This document shows, one piece after another, positions 38,001 through 44,272 of a stretch of DNA of 64,000 nucleotides (within the stretch, counting starts at the first letter, position 1; each line of letters opens with the position of its first letter). The translations under genes and the position numbers were made by a program. The stretch is from positions 186,001 through 250,000 of the forward strand of contig JAIYDN010000052.1 of assembly GCA_027487485.1 (NCBI GenBank). The letters are read 5' to 3'. The stretch is from Planctomycetaceae bacterium (GTDB lineage Bacteria; Planctomycetota; Planctomycetia; Pirellulales; Pirellulaceae). The notes under the pieces were generated by a model. It had not been told where the DNA came from. It made no database searches and saw only the letters and a program-made list of their open reading frames with translations.

Positions 38001-40424
38001 GTCGGCTTGTCGTTCCGCCAGGATCTGCAGACCTAGCTTGCCACCCTGACTTGGAACGGAAAATCGATACAGATCGATGTCCTTGCCTTCAGGCCGAAGG
38101 ATAAACTGGCCGTGGATAATATCTGCGTTGCCAGGGAAAACGGCTTCGGGTCCCGTGCCAATAGGTAAATTGCTCTGAACTGTAAATTGCGGCAGTTCGT
38201 CTGCATTGCCAAGCCCTAGAAGCACCCCGATTCCACGCATGAAGGAACGGAATAGCTCGGTTCCAAATTGATTTTCGTTAGCTCGATTGAAGTCTTGGAT
38301 GTCGATGACGACTGCTTCTTGGGACGGATTGGACAACAATCGGCCTGCAGCGTAAGTCAAAGATCCCGGGCGGTTGGCTTCGACCGTTGTCAAGGCTCCG
38401 ACAGGATCGATTGCTTGCATGTCGCCAACGGCGATGGTAAGACCAAGGCTGTCACTTTCGGTAAATCGTACGCCAAGGTACTTTTCGTACAATGACATGA
38501 TCTGACGAACCATGTCCTTCTGAGTCTCGGTAATCGCATTCAACTGAACGCTTTGATTGGCATTGCCCAGCAAAGTCGAGAAGTTGTAGTTGATGACAGC
38601 AATACCACTTACATCACTCGCCCTAACGATGTGTTGCTGATAGCGGTTGTTGCGATTGCCTTGTTCGTCGTTAGCGCCCGGGAAATCTAACGGGAACGGG
38701 CTTCCAGTGCTGTTATCAATCTTAGCATTGATGATTGCAGACTTTGCTCCAGGTCCCGTCAACCAGCTTCCACCTAAATCAACAGCCGTGTCAAATCGGC
38801 TACCAGCATCGCGGCCAGTTGGGTTCGAATCTCCTTCTTGATTGATAACGGATACCGAAGTGCCGGCAGGGTTCTGTTCATTGCCAATTCGCAAGCGAAG
38901 AGCCGTGATCGGCAGAGCAACTGCATTAGCATCGACGAACAGAGCGTCGATGTTTCGATTGAATACCAAGGAAGCTCGATTGAGCGTTGCGTCGTAGCTT
39001 ACTGAAACTGGGTTAATTGGCCGAACCCCTGCCGCATTGGCCGAGTTGCCCGTATACACCAATTCATAATAGATTGGCTTCACCGCTTCAATTGGGTCCA
39101 AATCATCGTCGTTGAAGAAGACGTGAATCTGGTTCCTCAATTGGCTCAGCGAGCCATTCGATGCGCGAACGACTGGTTGAGGCACAACCGACTGAACGGT
39201 GGTTCCTAGATCCAAATCAAAACGGATACTCTGATTTACCCCGTTGTTGAATGCCAAACCATTCACGTTCCGAAGAGTAAATGGTCCAGTGCCAAGAATA
39301 TCAATTAGATAAGAGTCATCAGGAAGCGTCTCCGCGAATCGGACAACCACTTCGCGATCGGAATCGCCAAAGCCAACGTACGAAGGCGTGAGCGTTACGT
39401 CGTCCCCTGCAAGAAGATTCAGCTGAAGAGGTGTGGCAAAGTTACCGCCAATGCGAGCGAATGACGCACCGCTGATCAGACGACCTTGGACGACCAAGCG
39501 AGCTTCATTGGAGTTGTTGATGGCGTTCAATAGCTCTTGAACAGTGGTAGCAAACCGAGCGTTGCTGTTCACTTCGACACGAATGTTTTGACCATCTACG
39601 AGGACCGAAGGAGCTCCTTGTCCGCCGTAATCTCGAGAGACGATTTCAATCCGAGCCGTGGTTCCCGGCCGAGTTGTAATGAACTCAACCTGAAGCGTGG
39701 TTGTTCCCGAGTTGAGATTGGAGGATACGCGAGCCGAGTTAGCCCCTTGCAAAGTCAAGATTTGATTCACGGGGACGGTGTCGGCAATCACGGTGCTTTC
39801 TGACCCGCGCAGTCGCTTGACCAAGACCTTCGATGCGACAGCAACGTCCTCGCTCATCGCCCGGACCAAGTCCGCTGCGGTGGTTTTACTTCCCGCCAGT
39901 ACGTTTACTTCGATGTTGATTCGGTTCCCTTCGACCCTCAACAAAGGCCAGCTTGCCGGCTTTCCAGCAGGGCCAGTCGTTCGGGATGCCTGGGTGAATC
40001 GGAGCTCAAGCCCATTGCCCTGCTGGCCCGGAAGCGATGCACTAAAGTCCAGAACGACTTGGCTATTGGTTCCTAAGTCGGTGCTCAGATAAGCACTTTC
40101 CAAGACGCCATCGCCGCCCGATCGCTTGAACTGAATGCCAGACAGCGTGTTTGCATCCAACGCCGTGGTATCGTCAAACCGAAGCACGATTTCGCGAGGA
40201 CTGGTGTTCAGCACGGTGGCATTCGCCCCCGTCGCACCAATAGCGATTAAAGATCCTTCGTTAGGCTGTACACCAATCAATTGCGGACCAGCCGCCATTA
40301 GGTGTCTAGCTTCCAAAGATTCCAGCAACGAATTGCGAACCCGCAATTGCTTGCGTTTCTTTCCGCGAATGCTTCGAGGATTTTTGCTGGAAAAAGAACC
40401 ACTTCCGAAACCGACGGTGGTCAT
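26016..40424 (-). CDS. Giant (4802-residue) surface protein with beta-helix, PPC, GEVED and dockerin domains
   Basis: A single uninterrupted 14.4-kb frame. The N-terminus has the planctomycete export motif LLESLEARHLMA (33-44). The order of recognisable parts is: beta-sandwich-like repeats (to about 560); a metzincin-like domain (about 610-760) in which the zinc-binding motif is degraded; PPC domains at about 770-885, 2120-2230 and 2390-2520; a DUF1565-like right-handed beta-helix start near 945 (GNGTIAAPYNTIARAL) and further helix-type repeats; a tandem 110-residue fibronectin-like duplication (1272-1491); a GEVED domain ending near 4605 (GEVEDYY); and a dockerin-like Ca-binding pair (about 4613-4690, LDVNADTFVSPIDVLQLVN and YLDVNSDGRVNNLDVL). 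A Gly-Glu linker and ~110-residue tail end the protein. It is probably a secreted or cell-surface matrix protein, and may be a dockerin-type element sorted by the N-terminal motif. The start is the only plausible ATG before the export motif. The domain order was read by eye. Confidence 0.85.
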   Translation of the reverse strand: MTTVGFGSGSFSSKNPRSIRGKKRKQLRVRNSLLESLEARHLMAAGPQLIGVQPNEGSLIAIGATGANATVLNTSPREIVLRFDDTTALDANTLSGIQFKRSGGDGVLESAYLSTDLGTNSQVVLDFSASLPGQQGNGLELRFTQASRTTGPAGKPASWPLLRVEGNRINIEVNVLAGSKTTAADLVRAMSEDVAVASKVLVKRLRGSESTVIADTVPVNQILTLQGANSARVSSNLNSGTTTLQVEFITTRPGTTARIEIVSRDYGGQGAPSVLVDGQNIRVEVNSNARFATTVQELLNAINNSNEARLVVQGRLISGASFARIGGNFATPLQLNLLAGDDVTLTPSYVGFGDSDREVVVRFAETLPDDSYLIDILGTGPFTLRNVNGLAFNNGVNQSIRFDLDLGTTVQSVVPQPVVRASNGSLSQLRNQIHVFFNDDDLDPIEAVKPIYYELVYTGNSANAAGVRPINPVSVSYDATLNRASLVFNRNIDALFVDANAVALPITALRLRIGNEQNPAGTSVSVINQEGDSNPTGRDAGSRFDTAVDLGGSWLTGPGAKSAIINAKIDNSTGSPFPLDFPGANDEQGNRNNRYQQHIVRASDVSGIAVINYNFSTLLGNANQSVQLNAITETQKDMVRQIMSLYEKYLGVRFTESDSLGLTIAVGDMQAIDPVGALTTVEANRPGSLTYAAGRLLSNPSQEAVVIDIQDFNRANENQFGTELFRSFMRGIGVLLGLGNADELPQFTVQSNLPIGTGPEAVFPGNADIIHGQFILRPEGKDIDLYRFSVPSQGGKLGLQILAERQADSSLLDASLRLYRNEGTTTSPRWVEIAANEDYFSDDPRISINVDRGGDYIVGVSAKGNTVYDPNIEDSGLGGKSEGKYQLRIDYKPPTASTLVDVEGTPTALDGDGDGRPGGTFNYWFMPTRPDRAAPPVGQADMSAYTVWVDKTASASGNGTIAAPYNTIARALQDARDEAARDISGSRAVSVRILGNTQNRAYEIGFNRFGDPLADGATFDVPKNVTVMIDAGAIIKMGRSRISAGSSTVSVDRSGGSLQLLGTPGQNVIVTSINDPIGIGLNPDRTPPAPAAGDWGGIDFRNGIDGGDETRVDKERNGLFLNSIIHSQLRYGGGQVVVDGLSQVITPINLINSRPSIYNNVITLSADAAISATPNSFKESDFADLRSQASGLFIPDFDRVGPDIHGNRIVNNSINGLFVRARTGVADTLETITVSARFDDIDITHVFAENLIIDGQPGGGIVDVASPPATIVELVPVAGGSLAAGTYNYRLVYVDASGNESLASIPTKSLTVVGNSSIQLTNLPPVNSNLPYVARRLYRSEATGAGVYRLVSQLNSTTTSFLDNGTQTGVALDLAAPSSSAVTLSVVAGGTLAAGTYNYRIVFIDSSGKETAPSEPTSSLSVLGLSSIRLDNLPVPVQPSIFTGRRLYRSDASAGGRYSLVAQLDATSTTFLDNGSVTGAALVTTSKIRARLDGSLVIDPGVILKSSGARIEVREGGSLIAEGTSGLPIVMTSMSDRTYGAGGTADTASLRGVRNASVGDWGGVFVAHGSSASLDYNRLSYAGGTTRIEGGFASFNAIEVHQADFRLSNSRIENNAAGVEASTITNRSGRGDNAAATIFVRGAQPVLVNNRINDNGAAAISIDVNSLGPDFVNDPGRQSGLLGRSLDHLENQGPLIDGNRLSRNLLNGMVVRGQTLTTQSVWDDTDIVHIVSNDIVSDNFHTYGGLRLRSAPTESLVVKFGGGPTTAGLTATGTPLDFSNRIGGSVQIVGQPNFPVILTALADDTVGAGFGTDGRAAFDTDNNGSGALSSSIVLPTITQVNQGTRIDNNVDPNRPGFFSYFPRAGGGTNNGDTSRVTAQGRTQLFADAEALRAFSNYIDIGTSGQAISLENTTITRQPTLESADLVASEGTFVGNNNAVVRWRVESRFDNGVSRLYNTLVLSSDEPLGDVNFINYLDEEFQAGNNSLLYVTGTPGQDDFRANSVNNAQRVGFSHGGVYQQGVNLQNATYTGWAANLAPSLQNSIVGAGTTYTLDGNINTNNLTPFADATLGQAYGVADVSTALSWRVDPNSTSARITSFLELIPTAIQRQASPGSWDGVSMQTYSNDRNVEVVSERESARATAPSANNSPSTAQYLGQVARLATSGDENARLGFEVQGVLTKPSDVDVYSFTANGRTEVWLDIDRTTSSLDTVVELVAADGTILALSDNSYLEETQPNANPLFSTLPGTSVNPLRKSTITQVPTISVSRTVANPVGEARDDYSTNPKDAGLRVVLPGRENEATLYHVRVRSSNQLPGQPNIIALTDPASVGQGRSKGSYQLQVRLGESQELPGSAVSYADIRFAQNGLTLSGVPRHSPLVGEDAEIEARANNTLQTAQELGNILQTDRRTIAVAGNLDSATDVDWFTFTINYQSLLTPLAQYLSTVFDVDYADGIGRADMSMYLYEAVFDAQGNVTDGRLVQFGENSNILDDRSTSAPGTGTSDLSRGSTGTLDPFIGSVELRAGRYFLALTNRTQVPTVLANRLNANQTIDAGVRVQPISSGQYIVEDRIDGSLSANGRGPITPNFLPLQSRVEYVLADVPLYLSRTVGQNTGTQVFLVNSFTGELTNDVGTNTEDLRDIAIRPNGDIRGFRSTGSSLVDDAASAVYINVNAGTAQTTIQGGFGNDPYEVFATNANPPLNETRVAASGFDFEALTYMDLSGESGFVVANRQNNPGVVYSRNILYAFRPSDGQGLSNPAQDDSNRIIVPDTAANPNDFLRGAGTEITERGRIATVDPNETITGVAGISGALFAVSDAGRLYRVSNAELRSNSFSPAGIGRQVVTATDLAGLRFTGLTAGPRNVANGDYSEVLFGTTDSGAIVAFNVRGELQPVFSNGRSTVQTGVQGLNGIAFSNLDYNLWQLTPRRGGDAGHGINAPSDLSGPAVAGGTSWYFGFDNSGRANASFAPGMGPVDSPRSGGEPLLNTYNFPGGASGVIESQPFSLSGLAAQDLPTLYFNYFMDNDDGSSINGSMTDSFRVFGVNDNGVWIQLTTNNRDTAEGAVERTLNTPRNGSQAVWRQARVNLGSLAGNENVRLRFEFSTAGSMGYGTFGGRGLELRTISGNELRDGQVFTMSAGVGNNARFEIDMGYSLVVPGGALLQNGSSVLVSGETFAFWNGTGVAPVGNVVRFTSADSAATIAQTLFAVMRNVTFPTPRPNFFLNANKITISGTASVSVPANSPFVLTGQTGISDPANIRIAITPDMTADQVAVRVSEAMEQTFAGGLDAYTTYLARDRYVDLTGITVTNAGPFTVSQPRAEDIFSENGVALPRALRAQNNAFEGLYLDDFIIGLAERGESVTGVRADTSFVTRGGAGSDILVGPYQLEIRGGTEYGTPSLVSGITLNLGFAPNAQQAVGQTLTFQNSSRIADGQRIVLSDGSSVLTLEFDDESIPAGSTARGVSTGSIAIPYNGRANESAKVIASRVRDLINSTAVQSLLNIAAISSDGSVSGQNSETISLVGPVSVTLPASAGAVSTFSFEGDKNTKREQGQVIVENSRISRSAGFGIVLQADVPGPTSAASNPGAVRNTITLNDQRLIPGAVVMNNELVGNVAGGIDIRGRNTQASAAVSPVPFARIVNNTILGGTVASVNASAPATFGSDFYSQGLLSFADAVSRYDATAGGGPVPLAGLQVAADALGAPNYSGIGEPTPGQGAVSLGRGGVLVVQFTNNILTGSGDARPDLAVYEVGNSELARVEVSADNINYTSVGNISFNSRYIDLDAFGFSTLSQLYFVRITDVSSDGALSGDSVGADIDAVGALSSRPGLIYTPLGTGINVQNNASPTLLNNIIANHSDGIAVDATSTSTVVGATLFQGNSRPVSGSAVPGQFPISVASSIPLFSDPLRGNLYPVAGAVSIDSTMDSLVDRAALLAVKQPLGLLPSPIIAPSTDINGMLRVDDPNVQTPPGLGERIFKDRGAADRSDFNGPTAFAVNPYDNDTQGVDTNPAIGTVEVVNSNQFFFDVQIVDASQVGFQSEGSGIEQRSVTSSSIVLYKNAQILVEGQDYRFGYSSTSNIVRLTPIAGVWENNSVYQIRFINTNESSIVVVEPKSIVDGTIYTIQDSTNKSTRFELDTGLRIRVPSSFDGFTNTAIDGTTFRVDNGLQRITFEFDNNQSVRPNNVAVAFSTQDPPSVLAERVALAIRNTGLSVNLTATSIGGGELQILGDGIQFLPDNSLMVVSGQAGVTPGYGLQIPTANGLPVGIGDGQTFTIQRGNSTVVFELDSNGTVRANSVAVPLSTVSVTALANSIVNAINGSILGITATAGPNGLISVGNQVDVRVQATNTVLQVVGIPGQSAAIPVRIDLSTVITSDQVATLLINTIAAQNIPGVSLTQLGATVLIEGARGVAGLGAAAVSGIRDLAGNAMRATEDNGQTVIDIFLGEGFDYGDAADPRYASKKASDGPRHRVVNGVSLGPTVTADPDARLTDLDTDDGVVVNTFVASFTGSISVDVRGASPAQNVYVNAWIDLNANGSFESNERLGSGATGQEFAFFTDGVRQISLPTVPRDARTDVPVAVRVRLSQTRGLGPNGIAPDGTVPVGEVEDYYTTIRANPYTNPSNFLDVNADTFVSPIDVLQLVNYINNEVPIVGDRLPFPTTFTTPPYLDVNSDGRVNNLDVLDVINFINLRGGAPEGEGEGEGEGSFVASNDTWVPAASFAAPVIESSKASLGTSSVPQQASITGQIKSLDDYLAAMPSEIGPAMAVESLEWNAMMPMMPMIEKDSENESDLSVALALDDLLADWS
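35952..36611 (-). repeat. Tandem 110-residue duplication inside the giant protein
   Basis: Two adjacent copies with a 330-bp period (36282-36611 and 35952-36281; residues 1272-1381 and 1382-1491). They share LAAGTYNYR, then GRRLYRS or ARRLYRS, SLVAQL or RLVSQL, and TSFLDNG or TTFLDNG. They resemble fibronectin-type modules used in planctomycete surface proteins. Confidence 0.85.
38205..38237 (-). other. Degenerate metzincin-like motif in the giant protein
   Basis: Residues 730-740 read RGIGVLLGLGN. In active metzincin-like domains this position is HExGHxLGLxH. The Gly and Leu framework is kept but all three zinc His and the catalytic Glu are replaced (R, G, V, N). The stretch NADELP after it matches the usual sequence downstream of the motif. 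Confidence 0.6.
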
Positions 40425-40792
40425 CTACGAACCTCATCAGGTGCCAAAAACAAGGACCAATACGTATAGCGACAAAACAGGGAGCCGCAATTTCGAGTCT
40501 AATTCGCTCCGCTGACAATGCAACGAATCAACAGCCTTTAGGAGAGACTTCCCTCATTGCAAGTCGTTTTAAGTCCAACACTTGCTCTGAAATCGGCCAT
40601 ACAATCATCAAGGGTGTTACAATTCAATGCCTGCTTTGGAGGGGGGGAACCGCAAAAAAGTTCCCCAACTGTCTCTTTCTAAGAATCATTCCGAAGAATA
40701 CAAAGAAGGGGCATGCCTAAACCCCTTGAAAGTGGGTCGAAGCTGACCCATCCCAAAAAACCCTATTTTTCCCTGCAAAAACCAGACTCATT
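40425..40792. other. Divergent region between the giant gene and ffh
   Basis: About 370 nt that should hold promoters for both genes. A small hairpin (GGGGAAC at 40644-40650 with GTTCCCC at 40660-40666, loop CGCAAAAAA) lies in a G-rich stretch about 140 nt before ffh. No tRNA, SRP RNA or other RNA gene was recognised. Confidence 0.5.
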
Positions 40793-42265
40793 ATGTTTCA
40801 GTCGCTTCAAGAAGGTCTCCAGTCCGCGTTTCAATCTTTGCGCGGTAAAGGGAAATTGACCGAAGCAAACATGCGGGAAGGGATGGCCATGGTCGAAAAA
40901 TCCATGGTCGATGCGGACGTTAATATCGATGTAGTCCGGAAGTTCATGTCGGACGTGACTTCTGCTGCAGAAGGTCGACGAGTTTTATTTTCTCTTCGGC
41001 CTCACGAAGAGCTAATTAAGATCGTTTACGAAGAATTGGTCGCCCTGCTCGGCCCTGTCGACAACTCCATCCCCATGAAGCGAGGCCAGCTGACCAGCAT
41101 CATGATGTGCGGTCTGCAAGGGGCTGGAAAAACAACGACCTGCGGCAAATTAGCCACGCTTATCAAAGAGCAAAAGCTGAAGCCGTTTTTGATCGCAGCT
41201 GACTTGCAACGCCCTGCAGCTATCGAGCAATTGCACGTGCTGGGGCGGCAATTGGGGGTTGGGGTCTTCAGCCAAGTCGGTGCGACAGACCCAGTTGCGG
41301 TTTGCCGTGAAGGGCTTGCGCAGGCCAAGGCCAACGGGGCAGATGTCGCCATCTTTGATACGGCCGGTCGACTTGCGATTGACGCAGAGCTCATGGACCA
41401 GCTCAAGCAGATCGACAAACACATCGCCCCTCAACAAGTCTACCTAGTGGTGGACGGCATGACGGGCCAAGACGCGGTCAACAGCGCAAAGGCCTTCAAT
41501 GAAGCCCTTTCGATCGACGGCGTCATCATGACGAAGCTCGACGGGGATGCTCGCGGTGGGGCGCTGCTCAGCGTCAAGGCTGCGACGCAGGTTCCCATCA
41601 AGTTCATCGGAACCGGCGAACATATGGACGCCCTGGAGCCGTTTCGGCCCGAGGGGATGGCAAGCCGAATCCTGGAAATGGGCGATATTGTCGAAGTCGC
41701 TCGCGAAGCACACCGCCTGATTGACGACCGCGAACGGAAGCAGCTGGAAGAAAGAATGTCCAAGGGAATTTTCACCCTTGGTGACTTTCGGGACATGATG
41801 CAGAAGCTTCGCAAGCCAGGGCTCATGACGAAAATGCTGACCCTGATGCCCGGCATGGGGGACTTGTCCAAGATGATGGCCAACGCAGACAGCGAAAAGG
41901 AAATGCGTCGCCTGACAGGCATCGTCGACTCCATGACTCCCAGCGAACGCAAAAACCCAAAACTCATTGATCCTTCCAGGAAAAGCCGAATCGCCAAAGG
42001 CTGCGGCGTTCAACCGAATCAGGTCAGTGACCTGGTGAAGCAATTTGAAATGCTCGCACCAATGTTGCAAATGGCAACCAGCGGTAGCATGGGGGATAAA
42101 ATGAAAATGATGCAGCAAATGCAAGGCATGATGGCCAACAACCCTTTCGGCCCCCCTGCCAACATGAAAATCAAAGGCAGCACCGGCAAGCGACTCACTC
42201 CCAAAGAGCGTGAAAAGCTGCAAAAAGAACGGGATCGGCTCCTGAAAAAGAAGAAAAAAGGCTAA
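40793..42265 (+). CDS. ffh: Signal recognition particle GTPase Ffh
   Basis: 490 residues, a standard bacterial SRP54 length. The N domain precedes a GTPase G domain with GLQGAGKTTT (P-loop, 107-116), DTAGR (189-193) and TKLDGDARGG (247-256). The C-terminal M domain is Met-rich (GSMGDKMKMMQQMQGMM) with the SGxGVQPNQVSDLVK RNA-binding region visible as KGCGVQPNQVSDLVKQFEML. It binds 4.5S RNA and nascent signal sequences and works with FtsY. It is followed after 176 nt by rpsP and trmD on the same strand. Confidence 0.97.
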   Translation: MFQSLQEGLQSAFQSLRGKGKLTEANMREGMAMVEKSMVDADVNIDVVRKFMSDVTSAAEGRRVLFSLRPHEELIKIVYEELVALLGPVDNSIPMKRGQLTSIMMCGLQGAGKTTTCGKLATLIKEQKLKPFLIAADLQRPAAIEQLHVLGRQLGVGVFSQVGATDPVAVCREGLAQAKANGADVAIFDTAGRLAIDAELMDQLKQIDKHIAPQQVYLVVDGMTGQDAVNSAKAFNEALSIDGVIMTKLDGDARGGALLSVKAATQVPIKFIGTGEHMDALEPFRPEGMASRILEMGDIVEVAREAHRLIDDRERKQLEERMSKGIFTLGDFRDMMQKLRKPGLMTKMLTLMPGMGDLSKMMANADSEKEMRRLTGIVDSMTPSERKNPKLIDPSRKSRIAKGCGVQPNQVSDLVKQFEMLAPMLQMATSGSMGDKMKMMQQMQGMMANNPFGPPANMKIKGSTGKRLTPKEREKLQKERDRLLKKKKKG

Positions 42266-42289
42266 GCAAACTTGCCCCAATTGAGCCGC

Positions 42290-42306
42290 GGGCGCTAGCC
42301 GCGCCC
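42290..42306 (+). other. Short hairpin between ffh and rpsP
   Basis: A perfect 6-bp GC stem (GGGCGC / GCGCCC) with loop TAGCC, 25 nt after the ffh stop. No U tract follows, so it could be an mRNA processing or attenuating structure rather than a terminator. Confidence 0.35.
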
Positions 42307-42441
42307 AAGAGTGTTGATGGAAATTTAGCAAGCAGGCTAATGAGAAGTGCCAAAAAATTTCAAAATACATCTCCACACCGACCTTGGAAGTCGTTATCCT
42401 TTCACCCCCTTCAACGTCAGTTTTCATGGAGATGTAGCACA

Positions 42442-42768
42442 GTGTCGGTTCGTATTCGAATGAAACGTATGGGCAGGAAAAACCGCCCTTTTTATCGTCT
42501 TTGCGCCATCGATCAACGCAGTCCACGTGATGGACGCGTTCTCGAGGAATTGGGTCACTACGATCCAATGTGCCGCGAAACAGATGCACGAGCCATCCTG
42601 AAGGGTGACCGAATCAAACACTGGATCAGTGTTGGTGCTCAGCCAAGCGAAAACGTACAAGTTCTTATTAAGAAGTACGGTTCGGAAGGTACTCACCTGA
42701 AGCAGCAAGAAGAAGCACTCAGCCGTTTGGGCCGTCAGCCAATCAAACAGCCTGTCGCTGCATCGTAG
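42442..42768 (+). CDS. rpsP: 30S ribosomal protein S16
   Basis: About 109 residues starting at GTG 42442. The N-terminal VSVRIRMKRMGRKNRPFYRL is the S16 signature, and GRVLEELGHYDPM and PSENVQVLIKKYG follow in the right order. The start is set by the S16 alignment and by GGAG 10 nt upstream; the frame is open further upstream to 42340 but that leader is not S16. trmD follows after 13 nt. rimM, which lies between rpsP and trmD in many bacteria, is absent. Confidence 0.95.
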   Translation: MSVRIRMKRMGRKNRPFYRLCAIDQRSPRDGRVLEELGHYDPMCRETDARAILKGDRIKHWISVGAQPSENVQVLIKKYGSEGTHLKQQEEALSRLGRQPIKQPVAAS

Positions 42769-42781
42769 TTGCTCCTCGGTA

Positions 42782-43468
42782 ATGCGATTTGATATCGTAA
42801 CCCTGTTTCCTCAGATTTTCTCTGGCTACTTGAGCCAGAGTCTTCTTGCTAAAGCGATCGATCGTGGACTAGTAGAGATCCACATTCACGACCTAAGAGA
42901 ATGGTCGACCGATCTCAAGCATCATAAGATCGACGACCGCCCGTATGGGGGCGGCCCCGGAATGTTGATCTGTGTAGAACCAGTAATCAATTGCGTCGAA
43001 GCCGTTCAGAAAATGAGCGACACGCCCGGGGTGGTCATGCTGACTACGCCTCAAGGGGACCGTTTGGATCAGCGAGGTGTCGAGCAGTACTCGCAATTGA
43101 ATCGAATTATTCTGCTATGTGGTAGGTACGAGGGGTTCGATCAGCGAGTCATCGACATTCTTGATCCCGTGGAGATCAGCATCGGAGACTATGTCCTCAA
43201 TGGGGGCGAAGTCGCTTCGATGGTTTTGGTGGATTCCACCATACGCATGATTCCAGGAGTTCTGGGTGATGAGCAAAGCAGTTGGGATGATTCTTTCTCG
43301 CGAGGAAATCGCTTGCTGGAGTTTCCGCAGTACACGCGCCCACCATCTTTTCGTGGGCACGACGTACCTGAAATTCTATTGAGCGGTGATCATGGAAAAA
43401 TTGCAGACTGGCGTAGCAAGCAAGCCATGGAGAAAACCAAACGTCGGCGCAGCGACTTGCTCGAGTAA
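42782..43468 (+). CDS. trmD: tRNA (guanine-N1)-methyltransferase TrmD
   Basis: 228 residues, standard. MRFDIVTLFPQIF at the N-terminus, PYGGGPGM (54-61), LCGRYEGFDQR (112-122) and SIGDYVLNGGE (133-143) form the trefoil-knot SAM-binding site. It methylates G37 of tRNAs. It is directly downstream of rpsP. rplS, usually next, is not present in the downstream region; instead a dispersed hairpin repeat and a minus-strand gene follow. Confidence 0.96.
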   Translation: MRFDIVTLFPQIFSGYLSQSLLAKAIDRGLVEIHIHDLREWSTDLKHHKIDDRPYGGGPGMLICVEPVINCVEAVQKMSDTPGVVMLTTPQGDRLDQRGVEQYSQLNRIILLCGRYEGFDQRVIDILDPVEISIGDYVLNGGEVASMVLVDSTIRMIPGVLGDEQSSWDDSFSRGNRLLEFPQYTRPPSFRGHDVPEILLSGDHGKIADWRSKQAMEKTKRRRSDLLE

Positions 43469-43560
43469 TCCCGTCTTGCCGGGCAGTCTCCCTCGTTGAA
43501 TCTAGCCGCAAAGTACGTCCACCCCTGGTTCTGCCCACTTTTCTCTTCTTGAAAAGAGTC

Positions 43561-43634
43561 TGTTGAAAAATGTGGGTCGGAAAATTTCAGAACCTGAATT
43601 CCGCTAACTATTTTTCGCCCCACATTTTTCGACA
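43561..43634 (+). repeat. Dispersed hairpin repeat, copy 3
   Basis: Arms 43561-43585 and 43610-43634, loop 43586-43609. The right arm equals that of copies 1 and 4 exactly. Two left-arm changes (positions 43564 and 43580) would form G-U wobbles in RNA. It lies between convergent trmD and the unknown gene, so it could act as a bidirectional terminator. Upstream similarity to copies 1 and 2 starts near 43502. Confidence 0.85.
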
Positions 43635-43648
43635 ATTCCGCACTCGAA

Positions 43649-44272
43649 TCAATCCAATGCGAAATACGAAACTCGTTCTTCATGGGTCATGTTAGCGAAT
43701 GCCTTCTTCATGGCTTTTCGATCTTTGGCACTAGCGGAAAGATAGGCTTGCTCGTTCTTAAATTTCTCCAGAAGCTCCAAATCTTTTGCATCGGTGTTGG
43801 CGGAAGTGTCCGAATTTGCTTCTGCATTTTCGTTTGCCACCAATCCAACTTTTGCACTGATCGATTCGAGATGACTCAGCTTATCTACGACGACCTTGCT
43901 GGCATTTCGCCAAGCAATGAGTTCCGTAACCTGAATGATGATGCTGTTGATCATCTCCTCGCTGCCGATACCGGTTTCCCTTTTACAACGGTCCACCAGT
44001 TCCTCGATGTCCATGTACTCCTCACGCCGACTCAACCATAGCAGCCACTGCCTGATCACCTCACGATGCTTACCACGAGGGGGGGCCACCTTTGGCTCAT
44101 GAAAAACGACAGCAAAAAGCCGGACTGCCGCAGTGTATCGGCTGCTCTCATCGGGATAAAAGTTGGTCAGTTTGTAGTACCGGGCATCTACGATCCCATC
44201 CCGCAGATACGGCTTTGGCGAGTAGCCGTACCGCTCTTCGAATTCAGCGATTTTTTGCGTATCGCCACTCAT
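43649..44272 (-). CDS. Unknown protein between two hairpin repeats
   Basis: 207 residues from ATG 44272; an upstream ATG at 44311 would add 13. No signal peptide or transmembrane segment. The sequence is mainly polar and helical: YLRDGIVDARYYKLTNFYP near the N-terminus, a basic central part, an Asn/Ala/Asp-rich linker, and a C-terminal segment with KDRKAMKKAFANMTHEERV. No known domain was recognised. It is bracketed by two directly oriented copies of the hairpin repeat, at 43561-43634 and 44595-44668, and has no functionally related neighbour. Confidence 0.7.
   Translation of the reverse strand: MSGDTQKIAEFEERYGYSPKPYLRDGIVDARYYKLTNFYPDESSRYTAAVRLFAVVFHEPKVAPPRGKHREVIRQWLLWLSRREEYMDIEELVDRCKRETGIGSEEMINSIIIQVTELIAWRNASKVVVDKLSHLESISAKVGLVANENAEANSDTSANTDAKDLELLEKFKNEQAYLSASAKDRKAMKKAFANMTHEERVSYFALD

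Noticed and set aside
38820-38835. tRNA T-loop-like ggttcgaatc sequence
   Set aside because: Lies inside the giant coding frame and has no cloverleaf around it.
41444-42589. 381-codon open frame antisense to ffh, rpsP and the spacer between them
   Set aside because: It mirrors the conserved ffh and rpsP genes; His/Phe-rich composition typical of an antisense shadow.
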